The notes beneath the pieces are model-generated. The model searched no databases. It was not told the origin of the DNA and worked only from the letters and a program-made list of their open reading frames with translations. From Isoetes taiwanensis (Eukaryota; Streptophyta; Lycopodiopsida; Isoetales; Isoetaceae), in NCBI GenBank assembly GCA_021234155.1, contig JAJEKV010000002.1, forward strand, positions 39,111,841 through 39,175,840: a stretch of 64,000 nt of DNA. The letters run 5' to 3'. A program made the position numbers and the translations under genes. Below, piece after piece: positions 33,254-43,642 of the stretch. The first letter of the stretch is position 1; each line of letters opens with the position of its first letter.

Positions 33254-33261
33254 TATAAATA
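33254..33261 (+). promoter_or_regulatory. TATA box of R1 copy 1
   Basis: TATAAATA followed by GAAGCATAC is conserved at the same place in R1 copy 2 (43,635). Conservation in two diverged copies supports a real promoter, in keeping with an LTR. Confidence 0.6.
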
Positions 33262-33485
33262 GAAGCATACTCCATTAGGACCTCAGCATAGCAACCCAAG
33301 ACCAAGTATTGGTACACCACCTCTGCTCATGTTAAAGGCGTAAACATTGACCTAATTTGTTGTCTTGCCAATACAGTTTCATTTAGCTGACATATTGACA
33401 GTTCCTATTGCTAGGAGATCTAGAAAGGAGCTAGAGTTTAGAGCTGCCCAAGTCACTCCACGTGTAGAGTATTGGACACACACCT

Positions 33486-33491
33486 CCCCCC

Positions 33492-33523
<32 letters not shown>
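33486..33523 (+). repeat. C-run plus long A-run in R1 copy 1
   Basis: A homopolymer of more than 30 A follows CTCCCCCCC. R1 copy 2 has only ACCCCCCCCCAAACC at this place (about 43,944), so the A-run expanded here or was inserted. Confidence 0.8.
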
Positions 33524-33527
<4 letters not shown>

Positions 33528-34116
33528 TAAGATCTTAGAGTATGTCCCAAACATCATGAAGGCTTCGTAAAACAAAGCTCAGTTCATGCCAGACCCCCTG
33601 TCTTGATGTTCATAGACTTCAAGGCTATGGATATGTCTCTATTAATGCTACCCGAGCCATACCCTCGCTTAGAGAGCCCAACATGTTGTAGGTGAGCCTT
33701 TGAACCAACCATTGACCTGAGCCCTTAAACTCTAGGATATAGGAGCATTTGCTTTTGAAATACAAGGCCAGACCCACAGAAGAGAAAGAGGCACAACTTC
33801 TTGAAGACATTGAAGACTCAGACAACGTACTGACAGACAAGAGAGGAGACTGAAAAGGCAGACCCAAGAGAGGGAAGCACAATGGTAACCATCTCCACCA
33901 ACAAAACGAGTAGCGCAAGACACCACCGGCCTATCATCAATCTTCATAGAATGGAAAGAATATTGGATAATCAACGACATAAAAAATCTTCTGGATTGTC
34001 AAGCTCCCGGCTATCACATCCACGTGCCCACATCAAAATGAGGATCTCGACCCCTTCACCGACTCGACGTACACGAGTTTCAAAAGGAAGAACGCAAGGT
34101 AGAAATATACAGGTGT

Positions 34117-34124
34117 AGGAGTAT
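34117..34124. repeat. hAT 8-bp target duplication, left (AGGAGTAT)
   Basis: AGGAGTAT directly precedes CATAGCTACC. An exact copy follows the right terminus at 38,875-38,882. The uninterrupted R1 copy 2 carries a single AAGAGTAT at about 44,549-44,556. Confidence 0.95.
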
Positions 34125-34499
34125 CATAGCTACCGGGAACAAGTTCCGAACTTGGTTCCCGTTCCCAAGGGTCCAGAGTTCCGGGAACTCTTAGCCAAGT
34201 TCCCACAACGTCTGCTACCGGGAACTACGTTCCGGACGAAGTTCCCATAGATGGGAACTTGAGTTCCCGGTAGCAAATTTAATTAACCATTAAATTGATT
34301 TAATTATCAAAGCAACAACAAAAGAAATAAGTCAAATACTAAGAAAAACTTCTTTTTCCCCCTTTTCGTGGCCTCTTTTTGGCGCCTGTCGGCTGATCGA
34401 TCTGCTGCTGTGATGTTCACTCAAGTTTAACTCTGCTATGATGTCGGATCTCTTGAATGAAGTCGGACTCGGAAGTCTTGAATGAAGTTGGAAGTCTTG

Positions 34500-34680
34500 A
34501 ATGAAGTCTACAGCTCTGCTATCAAGCATATCTCATCGGAAGTTCTGCTATCAGCTCTGCTATATCAGCTCTCTGCTATCAAGTTCTGCTACAATCAAGT
34601 TCTGCTATCAAGCTCTGCTATCAGAAGTTTCAACTCATCTCATTGCTCTGCCTGCTGCTCTGCTATCGGATTGAAGCCAG
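34500..34680 (+). repeat. Short TCTGCTATCA-type repeats in the hAT 5' region
   Basis: About ten imperfect copies of (G/T)TCTGCTATCA(A)G cluster here, upstream of the transposase gene. They may be a low-complexity expansion or subterminal binding sites; the sequence does not decide. Confidence 0.65.
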
Positions 34681-36029
34681 AGAAGCTGTTGGATTGAAAC
34701 CAAGCCAGCCAAGCTCTACCATGCTGCCGGATTGGTGAGGAGGAGCCCAAACGAATCTGCCCAAACTATCTGAAGGTAAGTTCGTTTCCAATCCCAAGCA
34801 TCTAATAAGCTTCATTCCTTTATCTGTCATTCTCAATCAAAAAAAAAAAAACCTCTGCTATTGCAGCCTGCAAGTCTGACCTCTGCTATGATCCTATGAT
34901 GTCTACTGCAGGATCTTTGCTCCCTAAAGTCTGAAAGTGAGTCCAAAGTTTCTTTCAATATATTATATAACAGTTAGTTTCTTGCTTTCTTGGTCTTCTC
35001 GCACGTTTACAAAATACCAGTGATTTCCATAATACAGCAAATACCAGTGATTTCCTTCAATATAACCATTAGTTTCTTTCTCTCTTGCTTTCCCCACTTG
35101 TTCTTGACAATTTCCCAACTTGTTTCCAGCATAATGCCAAGGGATTCAAACAATTGCAGACTGGTTTGTGGCAACAAAACCCAATCCTTTCAGTTTTCTT
35201 TTCATGAAGATTTCTCTTCTCTAACATTAAAAATGATCCGAGACAATCCATGTGGAGTAAGACCATATATTGTAACTCTTGTAAGTCTTTTAGGCATGCC
35301 ATCAAACCTGATCGAAATTTTCAAGCCTACACAGCTTAAACGCCATGTCCATAATCCATATTCAGTGTTAAATGCATAACTAAAAATAAATAGATGCATA
35401 ATATTCAGTATTATATGCCGTCCTTGTACTAAAGAACATATGTGCATATTGTCTATAAAATGAAATGATTTCAATACTTTTGATTCATTCTATCTGCCCA
35501 TTTAACTTCTGCCTGCTCTTACAGATAATGGATATGGATATGTGTTGCTGATATTTTATTCCAATACGCATCTGATTTGCCAAGTTTTTAAGTAAGCTTC
35601 TTCGTGTTAATTTGAATAAGCTTATTCCAAGTTAATTTGAGGCTTCTTTCCCGTCTCTTCTAGTTCTAGATCCACATAATGTACATTCATCTCATCAATT
35701 AGTGCTAGTTACGTTTGTCATGGGCAAGAGAAAAGAGGCATGTTGCAGATGCGCTTATTTACTATTGTCATATTTATGTCTTATGTCTTATTTTTTTCTC
35801 TCATTGTGATATTTTAGATTTTACTTGTTGGCTTTATCATTAATTATTTGAGTGCCTTGCTTATAGGTACTTTTTTATTAATCAAGCGTATATGGATTCT
35901 CATGACAAGGATTATGAGCCAAGAGAAGAGGAATCAGAAGAAATTGCATCTTCAATCCAAGGATTCCAAAAAGGGCCAAGCCGACAAGAAAAGGACCCAA
36001 CCCATCGCAATGGTGGGATGAAGTAATCT

Positions 36030-36465
36030 TGGTTGGCCCTCCTCCTAAAACTGGTGGTGCAAGGAAGTGGAAATGCAAGTTTTGTTCCTATGAAACAACT
36101 GGGGGTACCGATAGAGTGAAAAAGCATTTGATTGGAGAAGGGAAAGGATCAAAAGATTGTACTGCAGTTCCCGATGCTACTAGAGAGCGTCTTCTTGAAT
36201 TTTCATCCATTCTAGATGGTATTTCAGCCGATAGGCATAAGAGATTGGCTGCCGCAAGAGATGTAGCAGCCCTAGTGTCTCATCAACCTACAAAGATTGC
36301 ATCCACATCTTCTGATGCAGGCACGACTTCCGTAAGACCTAGCTCATCTGGTTTAGAGAGCTATTTCTCGCCACCAGTTGCAAGAAAGAGACAAAAGAGC
36401 ATTAAAGAAGCTATTGATCCAGAAGCAAAAGAAAGATTTTGGCGGGCAATTGGAAGACACTTCAT
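36030..36465 (+). pseudogene. hAT transposase, N-terminal part with BED zinc finger
   Basis: The reading WDEVILVGPPPKTGGARKWK (from about 36,003) leads to the BED finger CKFCSYETTGGTDRVKKHL, with CX2C and the His further on. After a Ser/Thr-rich linker come EAIDPEAKERFWRAIGRHF and the MITE at 36,466, which cuts the gene. Removing the MITE plus one TCAT joins the frame exactly to the domain at 36,792. An upstream acidic segment from 35,891 is in another frame, so an intron or frameshift lies near 35,960. The domain order, BED finger, DUF659-like domain, catalytic core and C-terminal dimerisation domain, is normal for plant hAT. Confidence 0.88.
36462..36465. repeat. MITE target duplication, left (TCAT)
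   Basis: TCAT precedes the MITE. TCAT also follows it at 36,788-36,791, and the transposase frame is restored when only one copy is kept. Confidence 0.8.
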
Positions 36466-36787
36466 GGGTAAAAGCATGTTAGGGTGTACCACTTTTGGAA
36501 CCTGCAAAAGTACATACACTAGGTACTTCAGAACTGGGTACTTTCTCATTTTTCTTTTCATTAAAACTAATACAAAATTCTAAAATAAAAGTCAAGGACA
36601 TGTTAATATTCAAAGTTAAGATAAAGATAATGCTATCGGAGACCAATACATGTATAAAAAGTTCTAAAACATACCTTATATTGAGATATTACATAGGTAC
36701 CCAGTACCCAGTCCTGGCTACCTTTTTAGGTACTTTTTTGGTTACTAAATAATACTTTTTAAGGGACACCCTAACATGCTTTTACCC
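36466..36787. mobile_element. 322-bp MITE inside the hAT transposase gene
   Basis: The ends are 25-bp inverted repeats differing at one base, starting GGGTAAAAGCATGTTAGGGT on each side. The interior is AT-rich, with a further pair of partly inverse GGTACCCAGTAC-like and GGTACTTCAGAAC-like stretches, and has no coding capacity. The 4-bp TCAT duplication is unusual: hAT gives 8 bp, Mutator about 9, Harbinger 3 and mariner TA. The superfamily is therefore undetermined; Sola-type transposons are one class with 4-bp duplications. Confidence 0.88.
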
Positions 36788-38377
36788 TCATCTACAACAA
36801 GATTCCTTTCAATGTGGTAAGAGATAATCATTTCAAGTATATGATGGCAGAGGCTGCAAGGTGTGGTCCAAATATGGTGCTCCCCAACTTTGAAGACTTA
36901 AGAGTAGGTTTAGTGGCAAAGGAGAAGAAGGAGGTGACGTTGACTTTGGATACATTGCGTGGACATTGGTCAAAATGGGGTGTATCATTGATTGTTGATG
37001 GCTGGTCCGACACACAAGGGAGGCACATACATGGAGTCATTGCATGTTGCAGAGGCAGGTCATATTACTTGAATTCATATGACATCACAAAGGATGGTAA
37101 GTTTGCAACAAACTTAGCAAATATTTGGAGACAAGCGATAAAAGAAGTTGGGGAAGATAATGTTATCCAAATTGTGGGAGATGGCGAACAATCAAATCGT
37201 GCTGCTGGCAATCAAATTATGGTTGAGTTTCCTCACATCACCTTCTCACCTTGTATGGCGCATTGTATCAATAATTTGCTCAAGGATTTCACAAAGCTGC
37301 CCCATATTGCAAATGTTGTTGACAAGGGCAATAAAATTGTAACTTTTGTGAAGAACCACTCCAAGGTAAGCGCTTTGTTCGCCACATTTTCTTTTAAGAA
37401 GCTTTTAAAGTATTCGGATACAAGGTTTGGATATAACTTCATTATGTTGGAGTGTTTGCATGAGCTATTGGAACCTTTGCAACAATTGTTTGTGTCTCCA
37501 AATTTCAAGAAGCTTAAGGAGTATCGCACAAAGGCAAGTAAAGCATGCTTTGATATGTTGTTTGATGAGAAGCTTTGGGATGATATTGTTCATATTCTAG
37601 CTCTTGTGAAGCCAATAATATTGATGCTTAGGCTTGTGGATGGACCTTTTCCTTGCGTTGGCAAGGTGCATGAAGGGATGCAAAGTTTGATTGCACACTT
37701 GAAAAATATTGAGAAGGATGAATACATAAGGGCAGAGTTGGTGCGGTTTGCAAATGCTAGGTGGACAGAATATTATTCACCTCTTCATCTTGCTTTGATA
37801 ACGTTCTTGATCCTGAATTTCAAGGACATGATCAAGAAAGTGAAATGATTGTTATGCGAGGTTGGAATGAAATGTTGGAAAAATTAGTCAAGGATGATGA
37901 CGAGAGAAGGGTTGTTAAGTCTGCATGGTACAAGTATAGATTGGGAGAAGGCATGTTTTCAACAAGAGATGCTAAGATGGATCATTTTCGTGTGAATGCA
38001 ACATTATGGTGGGAAAGAGAACTAAGAAAAAGAGAGAATTACAATTATTGGCCATTAAAATTTTGTCACAAGCATGTAGTTCTTCATCTATAGAGAGATT
38101 GTTCAGCACCATGGGCAACATTGCAACTAAAAAGAGGAATTGTCTTGGCACTCAAAAGACTAATGACCTGACTTTTATTGCAGCAAATATGCGCTTGATT
38201 GAGCTTTCTTCTATGCTTGATAGTGGAAGTGAAAAATTCATTACTTTACACAAGGAAGAAACTATTCCACCTGTAGTGGAAGAAAATGAAATTGAATGCG
38301 AGCATGAAGACGAGGAAGCAGGTGAGGAAGAAGACCTTTGCGAGATTCTAGAAGTTGTCGAAGAACTTAATGGATAA
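36788..38377 (+). pseudogene. hAT transposase, catalytic and dimerisation part
   Basis: From 36,792 the chain continues IYNKIPFNVVRDNHFKYMM (DUF659-like). SLIVDGWSDTQGRHIHGV contains the first catalytic Asp and IQIVGDGEQSNRAAG the second, followed by FSPCMAHCINNLLKD. A frame change near 37,790 leads to ESEMIVMRGWNEMLEKLV and EWYKYRLGEG-like text. Another near 38,025 leads to LAIKILSQACSSSSIERLFS, the dimerisation motif, ending in an acidic tail at 38,377. At least two frameshifts and a probable internal deletion show that the gene is inactive. A typical intron (GTAAACG to TTTTGTAG) lies just after the stop. Confidence 0.9.
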
Positions 38378-38874
38378 AGGTAAACGTTCTTTTTTTATCT
38401 ATTCCTTAATTTTTATTGGTGATGATTTGAAATTAAAATTGAATTTGTTGTTTTCTTTTGTAGGGTGAAGAAAGTGAAACGATATTTTGAATCAAAAGGA
38501 AATGGAACTCTTGAACTAGTTGGAATAGTTACTATATTACTATATTCTAGTTCTAGTTATGTGTTTTCTACTATATATGTTATTATGTTTTAGATAATGA
38601 TACTAGAAGCTTATCTATTTACTTAAAATTGTTATTTTCAAATTTTAAATGAGCATTAAACAGTGGTTTTATCTATTACGTTCACACATCACTATGTATT
38701 TCACTTTTTTCTATTCTAAGTGTTCTATGATGATCTACATGCAAAGGGAACTCCAAAACCATTTGAATTTTTAAAAAATTCGAAGGTTGGACGTTCCCGT
38801 TCCCATCCGTTCCCGTTCCCGTTCTGAATTTTGGGTCTGAGTTCCCGTTCCCGTTCCTGTTCCGGGTAGCTATG

Positions 38875-38882
38875 AGGAGTAT
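38875..38882. repeat. hAT 8-bp target duplication, right (AGGAGTAT)
   Basis: This is an exact copy of 34,117-34,124, placed directly after TAGCTATG. Confidence 0.95.
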
Positions 38883-39590
38883 GTCAAAAGTGGAAGCCTG
38901 CATTAACATCACGACCTAGAGTGTGAGAGCATAAACTTCCTTCGAGAGGAGAGTTCATAACGACACAGGAGCACATAGAAACTAAGCTAGACAACTACAA
39001 AGCATCCAAGACCGACCAGGACGAGCTTCTAGCTTCCTTGCACTAGTGGGAAAACTTTCATGACTTCATCGGTTTGAACAAGAGTTCCAGATCCAGAAAC
39101 ACCTGGAGACCAAAGGAAGACGACTTTATTGCTTCATCCAAGTAATGCGACATCGAGTGGACCGGACCCAAAGGACGGTGGAGATGACCCAGCCAACAGG
39201 TACAAATCACTCAAAGGCGACCAGAATAAGCTATGGTAGGTGCAATAGGGATAACCACACTTCTAGGCACAGGGGAAGCAACTCGCAACAAAGCAAAGTC
39301 CAAGCAACAGGAATCGCACTCAGAAATTCAATCTACAGCAAAACGACACTGTCTACCTGTGGATCGCTATCTCAGAACTTCGAATGCAAGAAGACTAGCC
39401 GATTTCATCAACTAGATGATCCTATTCAAACGATCAACGGCATGTGGTATGTGGTGGATCTGTTATGCAATGCTAGCTTCGCGACTGACATTATGTCAGA
39501 TTTGCATCTATTCTTAGTTGTAGATGACCTCTAGAGCCTAAGAACCTTGGTCACTAATAAATGAACCTAGCCACTATGATTAAAATAGAT

Positions 39591-39689
39591 AGATTAGATC
39601 TTTACTCTATTATTTCAGTTCATTGGATGATATTGTATTGTTCTGTGCACACCTCTTGCGTATTGGGAAGGGGGGTAGAGACCCAGGGC
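39591..39689 (+). repeat. Repeat R3, copy b, left part
   Basis: The segment from AGATTAGATCTTTACTCTAT to GGGAAGG and AGGGCC matches 27,781-27,882. The rest of the repeat resumes at 43,045, so an insertion lies between. Confidence 0.75.
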
Positions 39690-39709
39690 CACAACAAGAA
39701 AAGGGTCAT

Positions 39710-40100
39710 TTAGCGACGCCTGCGGCGACGCGGCGCGTCGCGACGCCGTCGTCGGCGCCGCCAGCGCCGTCACGCGGCACGTGACATGATGACATGACCG
39801 TCATCGTCGCATGCGACGTGACACGTGAAATATACACGTGGAATATACACGTGGAACATAAACAAAATCCACGCGTGCCGTAAAAGCCCGCGTATATCGC
39901 CGCGACGCATGCGGCGCGGCACGTGGAACGAACCGCGTGGAATATACACGCGTGGAATATACACGTCGCGTAAAAGCCACGCGTGTATACGTCGCATGCG
40001 ACGCGACACGTGGGGAATATACACGGGAATATACACGTGGAAAATTCAAAAATCCACATAGAAAAAGCCACGTGGCAAAAAAAGCCCGATGGATACGCCG
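39710..40100. repeat. Subterminal repeat cluster with GGAATATACACGTGG motifs
   Basis: At least eight copies of AATATACACG(T/C)GG and several GCATGCGACG/CGTCGCATGC inversions are packed here. All reading frames stay open through them only because of the repeat; no gene is claimed. Confidence 0.75.
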
Positions 40101-40114
40101 CGATGCGTGTAGGG

Positions 40115-40300
40115 GAAAAAATAAAAAATAAAAATAAAAAATATATTTATATAAAAAATATAAATATAAAAATATTTTTAAATAATCACAAAAGTTGTTT
40201 TTATATTTATATTTTTAAATAGTCACAAAATTATTTTTATATTTATATTTTTAAATAATCACAAAAGTGAATTGTATTTATTTTTAAATAATCACAAAAG
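40115..40300. repeat. AT-rich tandem repeats
   Basis: Four imperfect units of about 45 bp contain TTTTTAAATAATCACAAAA with TTTATATTTATA between them, after an A-rich AAAAATAAAAAATA lead-in. Confidence 0.75.
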
Positions 40301-40499
40301 ACTCGTTAAGAGGAGTATCCACCCTTTTAGCCTAGAGCTAATCTCTGTCAGATTCAGTGGAGTAGTCATCCGAGTACGTAGTTTGATGACGCCTCGAATC
40401 GTCAGCCGCACGGTTGCGATTGGATGGCTCTCCGGCAATGTTTGCGGATCCTCGCCACCCACGCCCCATGTCATGCTCTAGACCTTCATTCATATCCCA

Positions 40500-42960
40500 T
40501 CGCTTCCTATAAAACCAAAAGAATATGGCATTAATGTAGTTCATAGAATTATAATAATTTTCTACAACGCACCCCCGATTCCCCGGTGAAGTGGGGCGGT
40601 TCCTCGTCAGATAACCTGTTGATACAGATAAACTTGACTCCACGCCCGCGGCTACTTGTAATGCGTCGCTTGTTAGGGGAAACCCGTGATAGATGTTCCT
40701 ATGACAATATAACGAGTATTAGCTAGTGACATTTAAAGTTCTTATTAAAATTAATGTGAACTAATATAGCTCTTACGAATCTATAGAGAAACCCTTTTCG
40801 ATCGCCGGAGTCCAAATGTGGCGGCTTTGGCCACTTTTAGTTGCTTTGTCGGTCCGAGCTCTATGTTTGTTTTCGGATCCTTTGCACGCTCAATGCAATC
40901 GATTGCAAGGCACACAACATTATCACAAGTTAAAGTGAACGAATGAAAAAAAAAAATAAGAAATACCTTGATATCTTCCTTGTGGAGATTAAGTGGTTTA
41001 GGGACTTTGACCAATCGCCTCCTTCTTTTTCGCAAGTCCGCTTCCGGTTCCTTGACCACATGGTGCCTTTGACATAAATCGATAGATCAACGCAATATCA
41101 AAATAATAAAACAAGACTATGACTAGGTCATGTACCTCCTTTTTCAGATAAGCTCGCCCATCATCAAGTGAGCTTCTTCAGCTTAAACGCCTTTGCTTTT
41201 TCTATCTCCGGGAAACTCGTTTCATTTTATTTTGACGCTCTATTTCGTTGGTCATAAGCGTGAGCCACTCCCCCTATACCGGGGAGGCCATAAACGAGAG
41301 ATATTATTTGTGACCCGCGTCCCTCGGTGTAGTATAAAAGACACTTCCCTCATCATCCTTCTTAGGAAGAGCGTCCCCCGAAGCATAAATGGTGGGTATA
41401 TAAAAGCGTGTTTATGTCTACCGTCAATATACATATCCCGTCCCTTTTGAGCACTTTACAATGTATTCTAAGTGAAGAGAATGAACAAAACAACAAATTT
41501 AGATGACAAAGTACTAATAATTTAAGGTTGATATCTTAAATAATATGTTCACATAACTTACATCAAAAAATTATTATTAATATGATAGTCGGGTATATTC
41601 GGGCCAAATCACCCGCAGATTTACGCGGTCTAAAACAAAGCGAAATGGACGCTCTTCTTCGGTGACACGTGGGCGTCGCCGAGGATCCTTCCTCTCCAAG
41701 TCGCGAAGCGACCATGTTGTTCGGATCCCGAACCCGTGATGATCGTTCGCGATCTTGAACGTTAGAGTCCGTTGCTCCACTACTTCTTGACACGGGAAGT
41801 AATGAGAGAATGAGCATCTTTAACATGCCGCAACCAAAGAAATGTTTGGTACGTAGTGGATATATATTTACTGTTGAAATCTTCCTCCAAGTTCCTTGCA
41901 TTAGAAAAATCTATTCCCGCCTCTCTTGCCTAGAACGGAGTCCATACTACGCCTAGCGATCTCAATATTCTCGCGAGAACGTGGAGGCCGATAATCAACA
42001 CTATGTCGTTGGGGAATAGGGGAGGGAGGTCGCCTAACCGGGCGTTGGTGTCAAAGAGGCAAAATATCTGCAATTTGGTCTCTCTCTACGGGAGACATGT
42101 TTTGCGAGGAAGGCGGGAGCGGAGGAGGAGCTGCGTATAATAAATATCATGCAAAAAATAATTCATTTATTTATTATTTTTTATAAAAGCTATCTTAATA
42201 CCCAAACCTCGCTGGTGTAGTGACAGTGGAGGTTGGCGTCTTGGAACATCAAAGACGATTGCCCCCTACCTCGTGGAGTCCTCCTCCTATTTTTTCTAAA
42301 CTCGTCCCTTTCCTCTACACAACAAATTAAAACTCCATGCATAAACTCACATACCTAATTAGAGGGTAAAGCGTATAATAAAAAACTATATAAATACTTA
42401 CCTTCGCGTCTTCGGTCATTTCTACCCAAAAAGACGATTGCGATTACCTCTATTCATCGCCGAGAAAAAGAGCACACCTAGATCAAAAGAAATTGTGAGA
42501 GAAACATTTGATAACCATGAATGATATTGGTTGCAATAATAGAATGATACTTACAAACCATACAGATGAAAAATAGTATTTTCATGGTTCGAAATGTGCC
42601 ACCAATGAGCCCCAAGCAGACTTATCGCAGTCTTGACCGTCTTGACCGGGGGCGGAGGGGGAGACGCATAACGCCATGAATATTGCATCAACAGAAAGAG
42701 GGCCACAATGAGGAAGACCGCTAAGAATTGAGCCTCCGCCATGACTATATATATTAATTTGAACATAACGAGAATTAGCGAGAGAAAAGCTTTGAACAAG
42801 TGTCTTTGAATAAATACCTAAATTTATATTCTTATCTTCTTATTTATATTAGAAAAGTATCTCGTATATATGTATGGGGTGCATATCGAACTCTAGGTTG
42901 CCATATTATCAGGCCATGTATCATGTCATACACTGAACCCTAAATTATCCCACGTGGCAT
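40500..42960 (-). other. Interior of the second CACTA-like element, unassigned
   Basis: Possible minus-strand coding remains are present, including a basic ADLRKRRRRLVKVPKPLNL stretch near 40,990-41,045, an Arg-rich stretch near 41,640-41,760 and a hydrophobic, Pro-rich frame at 42,551-42,799. None carries a recognised motif, and stops and frame changes lie between them. They may be the eroded transposase gene of the element; that is inference. Confidence 0.25.
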
Positions 42961-43039
42961 TTTTAGTGCCACATCATGAAACCCTACGTTGCGTGTGGCA
43001 CATCATCAAACCCTAGGTTGTGTCACGTCGCGACTTCCT

Positions 43040-43320
43040 ATTGCCGTACCCAATAAATGCAGCCTGTGCATAGGAGCCCGCCTGGCTGTGGGTGGCAGGG
43101 TTAGACTAGCTGATAAGGAAGGCTCGTCCAGCTACAGTTGTTCCCTCTGGTGCGTAGCGACGGCCGGGGAATGTTGTGGGTTAGGCCTGTGGCTCTGGCT
43201 TATCTAGCCGGAATTGACTGGCAGCGGCGAATCGCCCTATAAGCTCTAGGTTTTCTACCTGGAATGCATCTGTAACAGCGGATCGCTGGTTGATGCTTCA
43301 ATCTGAGGTGGTCGACTATT
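43040..43320 (+). repeat. Repeat R3 copy b (right part) followed by repeat R2 copy 1
   Basis: The part 43,045-43,185 (ACCCAATAAATGCAGCCTG, TGGCAGGGTTAGACT) matches 27,930-28,060. The part 43,188-43,312 (CTGGCTTATCTAGCCGGAAT, GATCGCTGGTTG, TCTGAGGTGGTC) matches 54,752-54,876, where it precedes a copia primer-binding site. Confidence 0.75.
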
Positions 43321-43439
43321 TATACATTGAGGTTACAGTACTGTTGCAGGCTCAAGATACTTACACCAAATGTGCCCAAACAGACCTCCACTACTCACCT
43401 AGTGCGCATCCCAAATTAAGTAAACAAGGGTGTTTCCGG

Positions 43440-43460
43440 GCTCTACTCATCGAGTAGAGC
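43440..43460. repeat. Small perfect hairpin GCTCTACTC-ATC-GAGTAGAGC
   Basis: The stem is 9 bp with a 3-nt loop. In R1 copy 1 (about 30,036-30,056) it is GCTCTGCTCACCGAGTAGAGC: one base pair has become a mismatch or wobble and the loop has changed. The shape is kept in both. Confidence 0.75.
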
Positions 43461-43514
43461 AAGAATATGCACTTCATTATTTTGGCAACATCTAGGACCC
43501 AAACAGGCTGCTAG

Positions 43515-43581
43515 TACTCACGTCGTGCGCCACGAGCACGACTGAGAATCTCACTCCGGCATGTGGCGGATGCCGTGAGTA
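43515..43581. repeat. Hairpin H4
   Basis: TACTCACGTCGTGCGCCACG pairs with GTGGCGGATGCCGTGAGTA around ACTGAGAATCTCACT. It holds the same position relative to the TATA box as H3 in R1 copy 1. Confidence 0.8.
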
Positions 43582-43634
43582 GTCACCTTTGAACCTTCAT
43601 AGCTTGACCTAGACAGCTCCAAATCGCTGGAGTT

Positions 43635-43642
43635 TATAAATA
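43635..43642 (+). promoter_or_regulatory. TATA box of R1 copy 2
   Basis: TATAAATA followed by GAAGCATAC matches the box at 33,254-33,261. Confidence 0.6.

Larger units (their letters stand above)
34125..38874 (+). mobile_element. 4.75-kb hAT transposon with intact ends
   Basis: The ends are CATAGCTACCGGGAAC and GTTCCGGGTAGCTATG, perfect inverted repeats of 16 bp, flanked by an exact 8-bp duplication. Those are the hallmarks of hAT. Further GGGAAC/GTTCCC motifs fill both subterminal regions. The element carries a transposase gene (36,030-38,377) with several frame breaks and a MITE insertion. The ends could still be moved by a related transposase. A fragment of the same family lies at 22,418-22,561. 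Confidence 0.96.
29900..39590 (+). mobile_element. Repeat family R1, copy 1 (split by two insertions)
   Basis: The pieces 29,900-30,087, 33,015-34,124 and 38,883-39,590 align in order with the second copy at 43,383-45,300. Shared landmarks are two hairpins, a TATA box (TATAAATA at 33,254), GCCCAAGTCACTCCACGTGT, ATGTCCCAAACATCATGAAG and a charged coding-like stretch (EEKEAQLLEDIED). The gaps are the TRIM-like element at 30,088-33,014 and the hAT at 34,125-38,874. R1 looks like LTR plus leader of an LTR retrotransposon, but no RT, integrase or confirmed LTR pair was seen, so it stays unclassified. Confidence 0.75.
39691..43028. mobile_element. Second CACTA-like element, decayed
   Basis: The left end reads CACAACAAGAAAAGGGTCAT, one base away from the common plant CACTA start CACTACAAGAAAA. 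It is followed by GCGACGCC-type motifs and a zone of repeated GGAATATACACGTGG. The right border is placed by comparison with the uninterrupted R3 copy, but no CACTA-type terminus or 3-bp duplication is seen there, so the right end is probably deleted. Minus-strand open frames (40,781-41,059; 41,563-41,901; 42,551-42,799) show no recognised transposase domain. Confidence 0.5.

Noticed and set aside
39825-40131. Several overlapping open frames in the GGAATATACACGTGG cluster
   Set aside because: All frames are open because of the short repeat; none shows a domain or a start context.
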